20,893 nucleotides of DNA from Halieaceae bacterium UBA6060 (lineage in GTDB: Bacteria; Pseudomonadota; Gammaproteobacteria; Pseudomonadales; Halieaceae): positions 1 through 20,893 of the forward strand of contig DIYG01000057.1 of NCBI GenBank assembly GCA_002428935.1, written 5' to 3'. Position numbers and translations under genes: made by a program. Positions 8,487-15,658 of this stretch are shown piece after piece; positions within the stretch are counted from its first letter, which is position 1, and each line of letters opens with the position of its first letter. The notes under the pieces are model-generated. The model did no database searches. It worked only from the letters and a program-made list of their open reading frames with translations, and was not told where the DNA came from.

Positions 8487-9320
8487 ATGGCCAATATCGT
8501 CATCACCGGAGCCACCGCCGGCATCGGGCGTGCCAGTGCTATTCTTCTCGCCAGTAAAGGTCATCGAGTGTTTGCCGCAGGCCGAAATTCGCAAGCCCTG
8601 GCGGAACTGGATCGTGGTCATGAAAACATCACTACCCTATCCCTGGATGTCACCGACAAGCAGTCTGTGGACGCCGCCGCCGACAACGTGCATGACACCC
8701 TCGGCGGCCAGGGGGTCGACGTTCTCGTTAACAACGCGGGCTTTGGCCTTGTCGGTCCCCTGGAACTCATCGCCGACGAGGACTGGGAACGACAGTTTCA
8801 AACCAATGTGCTTGGCCTCGTTCGAGTCACCCGCGCTTTTCTTGGCAAGATGCGCGAACGGCGACAAGGCCGCATCGTCAACGTTTCCTCTGTCGCCGGT
8901 CGCGTCACCTTACCCTTCTTCGCCCCCTACAACGCCACGAAGCACGCCGTAGAGTCCATCAGCGACTCCCTACGCCACGAGCTTCACCCACACGGCATTG
9001 ACGTCATCGTTTTGGAGCCCGGCGCGGTGAAAACCCGTTTCGGCTCTTTGGAGCAGGACCAGTTACAGCGTTGGATCGACAGCGCATCGGCCTACAGCGC
9101 CCAGCTACAAACGCTAAAACAGTTCCATCATGATCTCCACGCCAAGGGTGCCGATCCCGTCACCGTCGCGGGAGCCGTGGTCGCCGCTTGTGAGGATCAT
9201 CATCCCGCGCCGCGCCAGGTCGTCCCCTTTCTCCCCGGAAGCCTGTTCATCGCCGTCAAGGCTTGGCTGCCAACACGCCTCGCTGATTGGATCGTAAGGC
9301 GACTGACCAAATTGCCCTGA
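8487..9320 (+). CDS. Short-chain dehydrogenase/reductase (classical SDR)
   Basis: A 277-residue NAD(P)-dependent oxidoreductase with a Rossmann fold. It has TGATAGIG at residues 7-14 (cofactor loop), NNAG at 82-85, the catalytic serine in VNVSSVAG near 134 and Y148-N-A-T-K152. AGRN after the second strand hints at NADP(H) preference. The ATG at 8487 has AAGGAGG 11 bases upstream; the frame is open further upstream but runs into the previous gene. The C-terminal part (AVKAWLPTRLADWIVRRLTKL) is amphipathic and could lie on a membrane. The gap to the ThDP enzyme gene is 88 bases with no terminator, so they may share a transcript, for example with the SDR reducing the aldehyde or ketol made upstream. 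That link is inference. Confidence 0.86.
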   Translation: MANIVITGATAGIGRASAILLASKGHRVFAAGRNSQALAELDRGHENITTLSLDVTDKQSVDAAADNVHDTLGGQGVDVLVNNAGFGLVGPLELIADEDWERQFQTNVLGLVRVTRAFLGKMRERRQGRIVNVSSVAGRVTLPFFAPYNATKHAVESISDSLRHELHPHGIDVIVLEPGAVKTRFGSLEQDQLQRWIDSASAYSAQLQTLKQFHHDLHAKGADPVTVAGAVVAACEDHHPAPRQVVPFLPGSLFIAVKAWLPTRLADWIVRRLTKLP

Positions 9321-9378
9321 AGGGCTTCGTATCCCCAGGGTTTCGCGGGAGCCCAGGCGGGGAATGTAAGCACGGACA

Positions 9379-9400
9379 GAAACCGTCATACTGTGGTTTC
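9379..9400. repeat. Short inverted repeat upstream of the sulfatase gene
   Basis: GAAACC (9379-9384) and GGTTTC (9395-9400) form a dyad with a ten-base spacer. It is not followed by a T-run on either side, so it is not a terminator. A TATAAA at 9424-9429, between the dyad and the sulfatase start at 9465, could be a -10 box, but no well-spaced -35 was found. An operator role is possible but unsupported beyond position. Confidence 0.3.
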
Positions 9401-9464
9401 AAAATAGCAGCAGGCACCGATCATATAAAACGCCTGAACATCTATCTGAGGGAGAAATAGCGCA

Positions 9465-11048
9465 ATGCCATCAAGAGCAAACACGAGCCTTTATCGCCGG
9501 GGATGGGTTTCCCGCGCCCTTATGGGGCTGGCGTCAATCGTTCTGGCCAATGCCGTTCAGGCCGCTGACAAACCCAATATTCTGGTGATTTGGGGCGACG
9601 ATGTGGGCCAGTCCAACATCAGTGCTTACAGCCTTGGCATGATGGGTTACCGCACGCCAAACATCGACCGCATTGCCAACGAAGGCATGATGTTCACGGA
9701 CTACTACGGCGAGCAAAGCTGCACCGCGGGCCGCTCCTCTTTCATCATGGGGCAGTCGGTATTCCGCACGGGACTGTCGAAGGTCGGCCTGCCTGGTGCC
9801 GCATTAGGTATGCGCGAAGAAGACCCTACTATCGCTGGTTTGCTGAAAAACCACGGTTACGTGACCGGTCAGTTCGGCAAAAACCACCTGGGCGACCAAG
9901 ATCGTCACCTGCCGAGTAACCACGGCTTCGATGAGTTTTTCGGCAACCTCTATCACCTCAATGCCGAGGAAGAACCTGAGAACGAAGATTACCCGACAAA
10001 CCCCGAGTTCCGCCGCAAATATGGGCCTCGCGGTGTCATCAAGTCTTCGGCGGACGGCAAGATCGAAGATACGGGTCCTCTGACGAAGAAACGCATGGAA
10101 ACTGTGGATGACGAAACCGTGGCGGCGGCCAAAGCCTTTATCGCTAAAGCGGTGGCCGATGACACGCCCTTCTTCGTTTGGTGGAGCGGCACGCGCATGC
10201 ACTTCCGCACCCATGTCAGCGATGAAAAAATGGCGCAATGCAAGGCCGCTTACCCGCGGGCCGATGAGTACACCTGCGGCATGATCGAACACGACATGCA
10301 CATCGGTGAGTTTCTGACGCAACTCGATGAACTGGGTGTCGCCGACAACACCATCGTCTTTTACTCCACGGACAATGGCCCGCACATGAACACCTGGCCT
10401 GATGCGGCCATGACACCGTTCCGCGGTGAGAAGAACACCAACTGGGAAGGCGGTTGGCGAGTGCCGGCGGCCGTGCGCTGGCCAGGACGAATTCCGGCGG
10501 ACTCCGTGTCTAACGAAATCATGCACCATATGGATTGGCTGCCCACCTTTCTCGCCGCCGCCGGCGAAACGGACGTCAAAGAGAAGCTCCTGAAAGGCCA
10601 CCGGGCTATCGGTCGCAACTACAAGGTCCACCTGGATGGCTACAACTTCCTGCCCTTCCTCACCGGCGCAAGTGATGAAGGCCCGCGAAAGGAGATTTTC
10701 TACTTCTCGGACGATGGCGACCTCACCGCCTTACGCTACAACGACTGGAAGCTCATCTTCATGGAACAACGCGTCGAAGGGACGCTCCAGGCCTGGGCGG
10801 AACCCTTTGTGCCGCTGCGCCTGCCGCTGATTTTCAATCTCCGGCGCGATCCCTACGAGCGGTCCCAGCTCACCTCTAACACCTATTATGACTGGCTCAT
10901 TGACCGAGCATATCTTCTAGTGCCCGCCCAGGACTATGTCGGTCAGTTCCTGGCGACCTTCAAGGACTACCCGCCACGTCAAAAGGCCGCGAGCTTTTCC
11001 CTGGATCAGGTCATGGAAAAACTCACCGCGCCGGGGGGCAATCCCTAA
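9465..11048 (+). CDS. Exported arylsulfatase (type I, formylglycine-dependent)
   Basis: A 527-residue sulfatase that should hydrolyse sulfate esters in the periplasm or outside the cell. It has an N-terminal signal peptide (positive start, ALMGLASIVLANAVQA, cleavage after residue 33). The alkaline phosphatase-like core follows, with metal ligands D45/D46 in WGDDVG, the sulfatase signature C86-T-A-G-R90 whose cysteine must be oxidised to formylglycine, GQFGKNHLGD near residue 140, and a later DNGPH metal site. A CxAxR cysteine type needs a maturation enzyme (FGE or radical SAM), and none is in the window. GAGGGAG lies 10 bases before the ATG. The substrate could be a sulfated algal polysaccharide fragment or a small aryl sulfate; sequence does not decide. 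The neighbour is a TonB-dependent receptor, but separate control signals suggest separate roles. Confidence 0.9.
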   Translation: MPSRANTSLYRRGWVSRALMGLASIVLANAVQAADKPNILVIWGDDVGQSNISAYSLGMMGYRTPNIDRIANEGMMFTDYYGEQSCTAGRSSFIMGQSVFRTGLSKVGLPGAALGMREEDPTIAGLLKNHGYVTGQFGKNHLGDQDRHLPSNHGFDEFFGNLYHLNAEEEPENEDYPTNPEFRRKYGPRGVIKSSADGKIEDTGPLTKKRMETVDDETVAAAKAFIAKAVADDTPFFVWWSGTRMHFRTHVSDEKMAQCKAAYPRADEYTCGMIEHDMHIGEFLTQLDELGVADNTIVFYSTDNGPHMNTWPDAAMTPFRGEKNTNWEGGWRVPAAVRWPGRIPADSVSNEIMHHMDWLPTFLAAAGETDVKEKLLKGHRAIGRNYKVHLDGYNFLPFLTGASDEGPRKEIFYFSDDGDLTALRYNDWKLIFMEQRVEGTLQAWAEPFVPLRLPLIFNLRRDPYERSQLTSNTYYDWLIDRAYLLVPAQDYVGQFLATFKDYPPRQKAASFSLDQVMEKLTAPGGNP

Positions 11049-11065
11049 ACGCCACCACCACACCC

Positions 11066-11104
11066 AAGGAAGCCCCGTGTGCCCTGCCACCCGCGGCTTC
11101 CTTT
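11066..11104 (+). terminator. Possible terminator of the sulfatase gene
   Basis: AAGGAAGCC (11066-11074) pairs perfectly with GGCTTCCTT (11095-11103) across a 20-base loop, 17 bases after the stop codon. The downstream T-run is poor (TTTAGGG), so efficiency is doubtful. Confidence 0.4.
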
Positions 11105-11203
11105 AGGGTTATCCCCAGTCTCCTCTCTTTTCTCTGGCCATCGCCTTTGCCTAGCACAATGGAGAGACCCAAGAATCCGTCAATAATCCCCCAAAATCTG
11201 ATT

Positions 11204-11222
11204 GTGAATGATTTGCATTTAG
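11204..11222. promoter_or_regulatory. Fur-box-like operator upstream of the siderophore receptor
   Basis: GTGAATGATTTGCATTTAG matches the 19-bp Fur consensus at 11 of 19 positions by hand alignment, and its AATGAT...CATT core is a dyad. It lies 48 bases before the start codon of a TonB-dependent siderophore receptor, where iron repression is expected. I could not place -10 and -35 boxes with confidence. Confidence 0.55.
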
Positions 11223-11270
11223 ATTAGTGTGGCCGCGATTCATCCATAGCAAAACGGTCTCAACCCCACC

Positions 11271-13391
11271 ATGCAAAAGAAACCTCTGGCCATCATGACC
11301 CTGACGGCCACCCTAACCCTTGGTTCATCGCTACTGGCCATTGCTCAAGATAACAACGTCGAGGAAGTGGTCGTTCGAGGGCGATTTCTCTCCGGGGACG
11401 AGCTGAACTCCGTTAAGACGCCCACTCCCATCATCGACGTCCCCCAGAGTCTTTCCATCCTGACCGATGAGCAGATCGAAGAGCAGGCCATGCGCGACTT
11501 TGGTGACGTGCTGCGCTACACGCCCGGCCTGGCCATCAGTCAGGGTGAGGGCCACCGAGACGCCATCATCATTCGCGGTGTGCAAACCACCGCCGACTTC
11601 TTCATCGACGGCATCCGCGACGACGTTCAGTACTACCGCCCGTTTTACAATGTCGCTCAGATCGAAGTGCTGCGCGGCCCCAACGCGCTGCTCTTTGGCC
11701 GAGGTGGTGGCGGTGGTGTTGTCAACCGGGTGCAAAAAACCGCAGTGATTGGCGAGAACTTCAACAGTTTCTTCGGCGGTATCGATACCTTCTCTGCCTA
11801 CAACGGCGCCATCGATTCCAACTTTGCTCTGGGTGACTCAGCGGCCCTGCGCATCAATGGGTTCTACGAAGAGTTGGAAAACCATCGAGACTTTTTCGAG
11901 GGCGAGCGCTTCGCCATTAACCCGACTCTTACCGCCCTCCTTTCTGATCGCACTCGTCTGACTGCTTCCTATGAGTATGTGGACGACGATCGAGTAGTAG
12001 ACCGCGGCGTACCGTCGCAACGGGTGGAGAATGGCCCGAATACACCCTTGGAAAACTACGACGAAACCTTCTTTGGTTCCCCCGACGAAAACTTCACTAC
12101 CCTCCAGGCCCACATTTTGCGCGCCCGCGTGGAGCATGAGCTATCGGACACCATGAATGCCAACGTCACCCTGCACTACGCGGATTACGACAAGGAGTAT
12201 CAAAACCTCTACCCAAGCGACGATGTTGTGGTCGTTGACGGTGTGTTTGATGAGGTCGAGTTGGATGGCTATCGGGATGTGACTGAGCGAGAGAATCTCA
12301 TTCTTCAGGCCAACCTGGTCTCGGAATTCGCCACCGGTGGCTTCGGCCACACGTTGCTTGTCGGTGTAGAGCTGGGCGACCAACAAACCACCAACGGGCG
12401 AGATGATAATGTCTTTGAGGAAAACGGCGACGATCAATTGGTAATTCCGTTTACGGATCCCCTGGAAATCCCGGCCTTCAGTTTCAGCAACCCCGTGCGG
12501 GATCGCGAATCCGAGGTGCGTTACGCCTCGGTATATCTTCAGGATCAAATCGATCTGACAGACCAGTTCAAAGTGGTCCTCGGTTTGCGTTACGACGTGT
12601 TCGATATTGATGTCACGGATTTCATCGCCGCAGGCGGTGAGGATTCCGACGGCCGTTTTAGCCGGGAAGACACGGAAGTCACCCCTCGTCTCGGCTTTAT
12701 CTACAAACCCGCAGAGAACGTATCGATCTACGCCAGCTACAGTGAAACCTTTCTCCCTCGCTCCGGAGACCAGTTCCTAACCCTGGACCTGACCACGGAA
12801 AGTACCCGTCCCCAGTACTTCGAAAATAGGGAAATAGGCGTCAAGTGGGATTTCAGCAACGCTTTGAGTTTGACGGCAGCGGTGTTTGATCTAGAGCGAG
12901 AAAGCTTTACCTCTGTCGATCCCGAAGACCAGGAGCAGGTTATCGTCATCGAAGGCTCGGACACCCGAGGCTTTGAAATTCAGCTGACCGGCAACCTCAC
13001 GGATCGCTGGTCGATCTCAACGGGCTACTCCTACCTCGATGGTGAGGTTAACCGTGCCGATGGAAGTGGCTTTGACGGCAACCGCACCCGCCAAACCCCC
13101 GAGAACATGTTCTCGCTTTGGACCCGCTACGACGTTAGCAATCGCCTGAGCCTGGCCCTGGGAGGTACCTACCAGGACAGCTTCTTTGTCCGCGAAGACA
13201 ACGCCACGGAAGTTCCCGACTACACTCGCATTGATGCGGCGGCGTATTACCAGGTATCCGACAGTACTCGCCTGCAACTCAACGTCGAGAACCTGTTTGA
13301 CGAGGAGTACTTCCCCGATGCCCACAGCAACGACAACATTTCAACGGGGCGGCCTCTGAACGCTCGTCTATCCGTGGTGGTGGATTTCTAG
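11271..13391 (+). CDS. TonB-dependent siderophore receptor
   Basis: A 706-residue outer-membrane receptor that should import a ferric siderophore using TonB-ExbBD energy. In order: a signal peptide (cleavage after AIA, residue 25), a TonB-box-like EEVVVRG at 31-37, a plug domain about 50-155 with TPIIDVPQSLSILT, RYTPGL, IIIRGV and IEVLRGPNALLFGRGGGGGVVN, then a 22-strand barrel ending in the usual terminal phenylalanine (SVVVDF). NVENLFDEEYFPD near the end is the typical last-strand motif. The plug resembles the TonB-siderophore receptors related to FhuA/FiuA/FepA; the ligand cannot be assigned. The start codon has no good ribosome site, but the signal peptide fits it well. A Fur-like site lies upstream and a strong terminator follows. 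No siderophore synthesis or ABC importer gene is adjacent. Confidence 0.93.
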   Translation: MQKKPLAIMTLTATLTLGSSLLAIAQDNNVEEVVVRGRFLSGDELNSVKTPTPIIDVPQSLSILTDEQIEEQAMRDFGDVLRYTPGLAISQGEGHRDAIIIRGVQTTADFFIDGIRDDVQYYRPFYNVAQIEVLRGPNALLFGRGGGGGVVNRVQKTAVIGENFNSFFGGIDTFSAYNGAIDSNFALGDSAALRINGFYEELENHRDFFEGERFAINPTLTALLSDRTRLTASYEYVDDDRVVDRGVPSQRVENGPNTPLENYDETFFGSPDENFTTLQAHILRARVEHELSDTMNANVTLHYADYDKEYQNLYPSDDVVVVDGVFDEVELDGYRDVTERENLILQANLVSEFATGGFGHTLLVGVELGDQQTTNGRDDNVFEENGDDQLVIPFTDPLEIPAFSFSNPVRDRESEVRYASVYLQDQIDLTDQFKVVLGLRYDVFDIDVTDFIAAGGEDSDGRFSREDTEVTPRLGFIYKPAENVSIYASYSETFLPRSGDQFLTLDLTTESTRPQYFENREIGVKWDFSNALSLTAAVFDLERESFTSVDPEDQEQVIVIEGSDTRGFEIQLTGNLTDRWSISTGYSYLDGEVNRADGSGFDGNRTRQTPENMFSLWTRYDVSNRLSLALGGTYQDSFFVREDNATEVPDYTRIDAAAYYQVSDSTRLQLNVENLFDEEYFPDAHSNDNISTGRPLNARLSVVVDF

Positions 13392-13423
13392 GCCTAGGCC
13401 CATCAACTTCCCAAACACGCGAG

Positions 13424-13456
13424 AAAGGCCTGCGCTATGGTCGCAGGCCTTTTTTT
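13424..13456 (+). terminator. Rho-independent terminator of the receptor gene
   Basis: An 11-bp perfect stem, AAAGGCCTGCG (13424-13434) with CGCAGGCCTTT (13442-13452), closes a seven-base loop and runs into a T-tract to 13456. The short A-run on the left could give weak activity for the DoxX gene converging from the other side. Confidence 0.92.
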
Positions 13457-13465
13457 ATGGGAGGT

Positions 13466-13897
13466 CTATTGACGGGCATCGAGGCTCAAAGCGCCGGCAC
13501 CGTTAGCGGCCAGAACGAGAAATCCCCCGGCCATGGCGACGTTCTTGAAGAACAAGATGAACTGCATCTGATCGGCCAGATGAAAATGAAACAGTAAGGC
13601 GGATAGCACACTAAAGCCCGCGAGCAGCAGAGCTGTTAGCCTGGTTTTGAAACCCAGGATAAGAAAAATTGCGCCAATGACCTCCAGAGCGATCACCGCC
13701 GGCAACAGAGCACCGGGAACGCTCACCGAGGCCATGTAGGCCTGCGTACCCTCATAAGCCCCGATCTTGTTGAGACCGGCAAGAAGGAAGATGGCGGCCA
13801 GGGCGATGCGCCCCAGAAGATCGCCGGAAGCTGCCAAGGTAAAAACCTGGACATCTGTGGATGAAGTAGATTGCGATGGCTCGATAGCTATGGTCAT
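13466..13897 (-). CDS. DoxX family membrane protein
   Basis: A 143-residue inner-membrane protein with four predicted membrane segments and DoxX-family features: GRIALAAIFLLAGLNKI after a short polar N-terminus, ALEVIGAIFLILGFKTR in the middle and QFILFFKNVAMAGGFLVL with GALSLD at the end. The family includes the small subunit of archaeal thiosulfate:quinone oxidoreductase and many YphA-like bacterial proteins whose role is unclear, often linked to redox stress. AAGGAG lies 6 bases before the ATG. It follows a LysR-type regulator gene on the same strand after 67 bases, so it could be co-transcribed with, or controlled by, that regulator. Confidence 0.86.
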   Translation of the reverse strand: MTIAIEPSQSTSSTDVQVFTLAASGDLLGRIALAAIFLLAGLNKIGAYEGTQAYMASVSVPGALLPAVIALEVIGAIFLILGFKTRLTALLLAGFSVLSALLFHFHLADQMQFILFFKNVAMAGGFLVLAANGAGALSLDARQ

Positions 13898-13964
13898 GGA
13901 ACGCTCCTTGCGTTTTCCGTTGATGTGATACCACTTTAGCCATCACTCTATCGAACGTATATCG

Positions 13965-14933
13965 CTATTTATTTGCTTTTTTGTTCGATTTATTAGAATT
14001 ATTTTCAGAGCGGATGCCGGTCTCGAACAACCCTGCATCGATTTCGGCAGCCTCGACAATATGGTCCGCAACCGCACGCAGGCGTGCACTATGACGCAGG
14101 TCCTCGTGAGTTACCAACCAGAGATCGATCTCTGCGGCGGCTACCTCGGGTAGCAAGCGCACCAGGCCTCGTTCGCGGCTCGCCCAACGATGAGACAACA
14201 CCCCAAAACCGATGCCCTGCTGCACCGCACGAATCTGTGCCGCCGGGCTATTTGTCGACATGACCATCTTGCAGGTAATGGAGTGGGTAGCGAAGAACTC
14301 CTGGAGAAGGTCGTTGCCCTGGGGATTAAATGCACCCCGAATCCAGGGCGTGTCATTGAGGTCCTGCAAGGAAGCCAGTGTACCGTGGCGCTCCACCCAG
14401 GCTTCGGAGGCGTAGAAGCCGAAGCCGACGGTAGCCAGCTTGCGGGTGATGAGATCAAGCTGTGTTGGCCGGCCCATACGCAGGGCGATATCCGCCTCGC
14501 GCTGCACAAGATCCGCGGCCCTGGATTCAATCTTGAGGTCAACATAGATTTCGGGGTGCTTGAGCTGCAGCTTCGCCAGGACCGGCACGAGCCACTCAGA
14601 ACCCGTTCCTTCATTGGCAGATATGGTCACGCTGCCCTGCAAACCCGTGGTGGCGTCTACCACGCCTCGCTGTATCGCGTGCATCTCTCGCGCCATCTTG
14701 CGGGCACTCTCTTCGATGCGATGGGCCAGTTCCGTGGGAACCATGCGACGACCCGTGCGCGCAAACAGAGTTATTCCCATGCGCTCCTCTAGAGCCGCCA
14801 GGTGGCGACCCACGGTGGGCTGGGACATGCCCAGGGTCTCGGCCGCTGAGACCAGACTACCCGCGTCAAAAATTGCCAGGAACACAGCCATGTCGGACCA
14901 ATCGGCCGGAGCCAGGGAGCCAGGACTACGCAT
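13965..14933 (-). CDS. LysR-type transcriptional regulator
   Basis: A 322-residue LysR regulator. Residues about 12-71 form the winged helix-turn-helix (DMAVFLAIFDAGSLVSAAE, then SQPTVGRHLAALEERMGITLFAR), and residues about 100-300 the periplasmic-binding-like effector domain (GSVTISANEGTGSEWLVP at its start). AGGTGA lies just before the ATG. The C-terminus is unusual: after the normal end the protein runs on with a polar SENNSNKSNKKANK tail whose codons are A/T-rich, unlike the rest of the gene. It is divergent from the TPR protein gene across a 115-base A/T-rich region containing a dyad and precedes a DoxX gene; these are the likely targets. The inducer is unknown. Confidence 0.92.
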   Translation of the reverse strand: MRSPGSLAPADWSDMAVFLAIFDAGSLVSAAETLGMSQPTVGRHLAALEERMGITLFARTGRRMVPTELAHRIEESARKMAREMHAIQRGVVDATTGLQGSVTISANEGTGSEWLVPVLAKLQLKHPEIYVDLKIESRAADLVQREADIALRMGRPTQLDLITRKLATVGFGFYASEAWVERHGTLASLQDLNDTPWIRGAFNPQGNDLLQEFFATHSITCKMVMSTNSPAAQIRAVQQGIGFGVLSHRWASRERGLVRLLPEVAAAEIDLWLVTHEDLRHSARLRAVADHIVEAAEIDAGLFETGIRSENNSNKSNKKANK

Positions 14934-14951
14934 AGATCACCTCTCTATTTC

Positions 14952-14993
14952 ATTCATTTATGAATTCTATTTAGTTAATTAGTTTATTGTTAT
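14952..14993. promoter_or_regulatory. LysR/TPR intergenic control region with dyad operator and LysR promoter
   Basis: The intergenic region is strongly A/T-rich. ATTCATTTATGAAT (14952-14965) is a perfect 6-2-6 inverted repeat and a further ATTCAT half-site lies at 14992-14997. On the minus strand TAGAAT (14969-14964) with ATAACA 18 bases upstream (14993-14988) is a plausible promoter for the LysR gene, with its start near 14957. The dyad would overlap the -10 and start point, as in autorepressed LysR genes. All of this is by eye. Confidence 0.42.
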
Positions 14994-15048
14994 TCATTAT
15001 TGGCAATTCTAAGCTGTGCTTGCAAGTCATCGTTATAGGAGAGACGAC

Positions 15049-15579
15049 ATGCAACGTTCACTTAGCTCATTGTTTTACGCCTGCGTATTTGCAGGCAGCG
15101 CAGCGATTGCTGCCACCCTGGACGCGGCCCCTGTTGCCGCCGAAACCATGACCACCTACGAGCCCAGCTTCCTGCGTCAGGCGGATCGCGCATTGCGCCG
15201 CGGAAACGCGGAGCGAGCCCTGTCGGTGGTTGAGAGCAATCTGCAGCGGGAGTTGAAAGATACGCACCGCGCAGATGCTCACGGCATCGCCTGCCGAGCT
15301 CATCTGGAGATGAATGCTCCGGATCTGGCCCGCACCGAATGTCAGTCCGCCATGGCTTTGGACAGCAGCCGCAGCCGCTGGCGTTATCTGAACAATCTTG
15401 GTGTGGCAGAGCTGGAACTGGGTGACTACGACGCGGCGGAACAAGCTTTTTCCAATGCCGCAGCCTTGTCGGGCCCTGCCGCAACTCCGCGGCGTAACCT
15501 GCAGGTGCTGCACGAGTTGCGCGAAACCCGAGATCAGCTGGGCGACGAACAGGTCGCAGCAGTCACCTTGAGTTACTAA
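15049..15579 (+). CDS. Exported TPR-repeat protein
   Basis: A 176-residue protein with an N-terminal signal peptide (LFYACVFAGSAAIAATLDAAPVAA), so probably periplasmic. The rest is helical and fits two to three tetratricopeptide repeats, best seen in RYLNNLGVAELELGDYDAAEQAFSNAAALS, with an earlier one at FLRQADRALRRGNAERALSVVE. TPR proteins hold other proteins; no enzymatic motif is seen. The ATG at 15049 is set by AGGAGAG upstream and by the signal peptide; an in-frame start at 15016 would spoil it. Two cysteines in the mature part (CRAHLEM and TECQSA) might form a disulphide. It diverges from a LysR regulator that may control it and ends in a strong terminator. Confidence 0.8.
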   Translation: MQRSLSSLFYACVFAGSAAIAATLDAAPVAAETMTTYEPSFLRQADRALRRGNAERALSVVESNLQRELKDTHRADAHGIACRAHLEMNAPDLARTECQSAMALDSSRSRWRYLNNLGVAELELGDYDAAEQAFSNAAALSGPAATPRRNLQVLHELRETRDQLGDEQVAAVTLSY

Positions 15580-15590
15580 CCATCATGGGG

Positions 15591-15609
15591 CGAGCGCAGC
15601 TAGCGCTCG
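15591..15609 (+). repeat. Perfect hairpin preceding the terminator
   Basis: CGAGCGC (15591-15597) and GCGCTCG (15603-15609) form a perfect 7-bp stem with a five-base AGCTA loop, beginning 12 bases after the TPR stop codon. There is no T-run after it, and the true terminator starts 6 bases further on. It may protect the 3' end of the mRNA. Confidence 0.55.
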
Positions 15610-15614
15610 TGCTG

Positions 15615-15647
15615 GCGGCGTCACCGAAGGGTGGCGCCGCTTTTTTT
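15615..15647 (+). terminator. Rho-independent terminator of the TPR gene
   Basis: GCGGCGTCACC (15615-15625) pairs with GGTGGCGCCGC (15630-15640) over 11 bp with one T-G wobble and a GAAG loop, followed by seven Ts. It separates the TPR gene from the converging hydrolase gene that ends at 15659. Confidence 0.94.
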
Positions 15648-15658
15648 GTTGCATCTTT

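Noticed and set aside
9804..10631. A 275-codon open frame on the minus strand inside the sulfatase gene
   Set aside because: It lies antisense to a clear sulfatase with intact motifs, shows no recognisable protein family and has no ribosome site. Long antisense frames are expected in G+C-rich coding DNA.
14190..14792. A 200-codon plus-strand frame inside the LysR gene
   Set aside because: It is the antisense shadow of a well-supported LysR gene.
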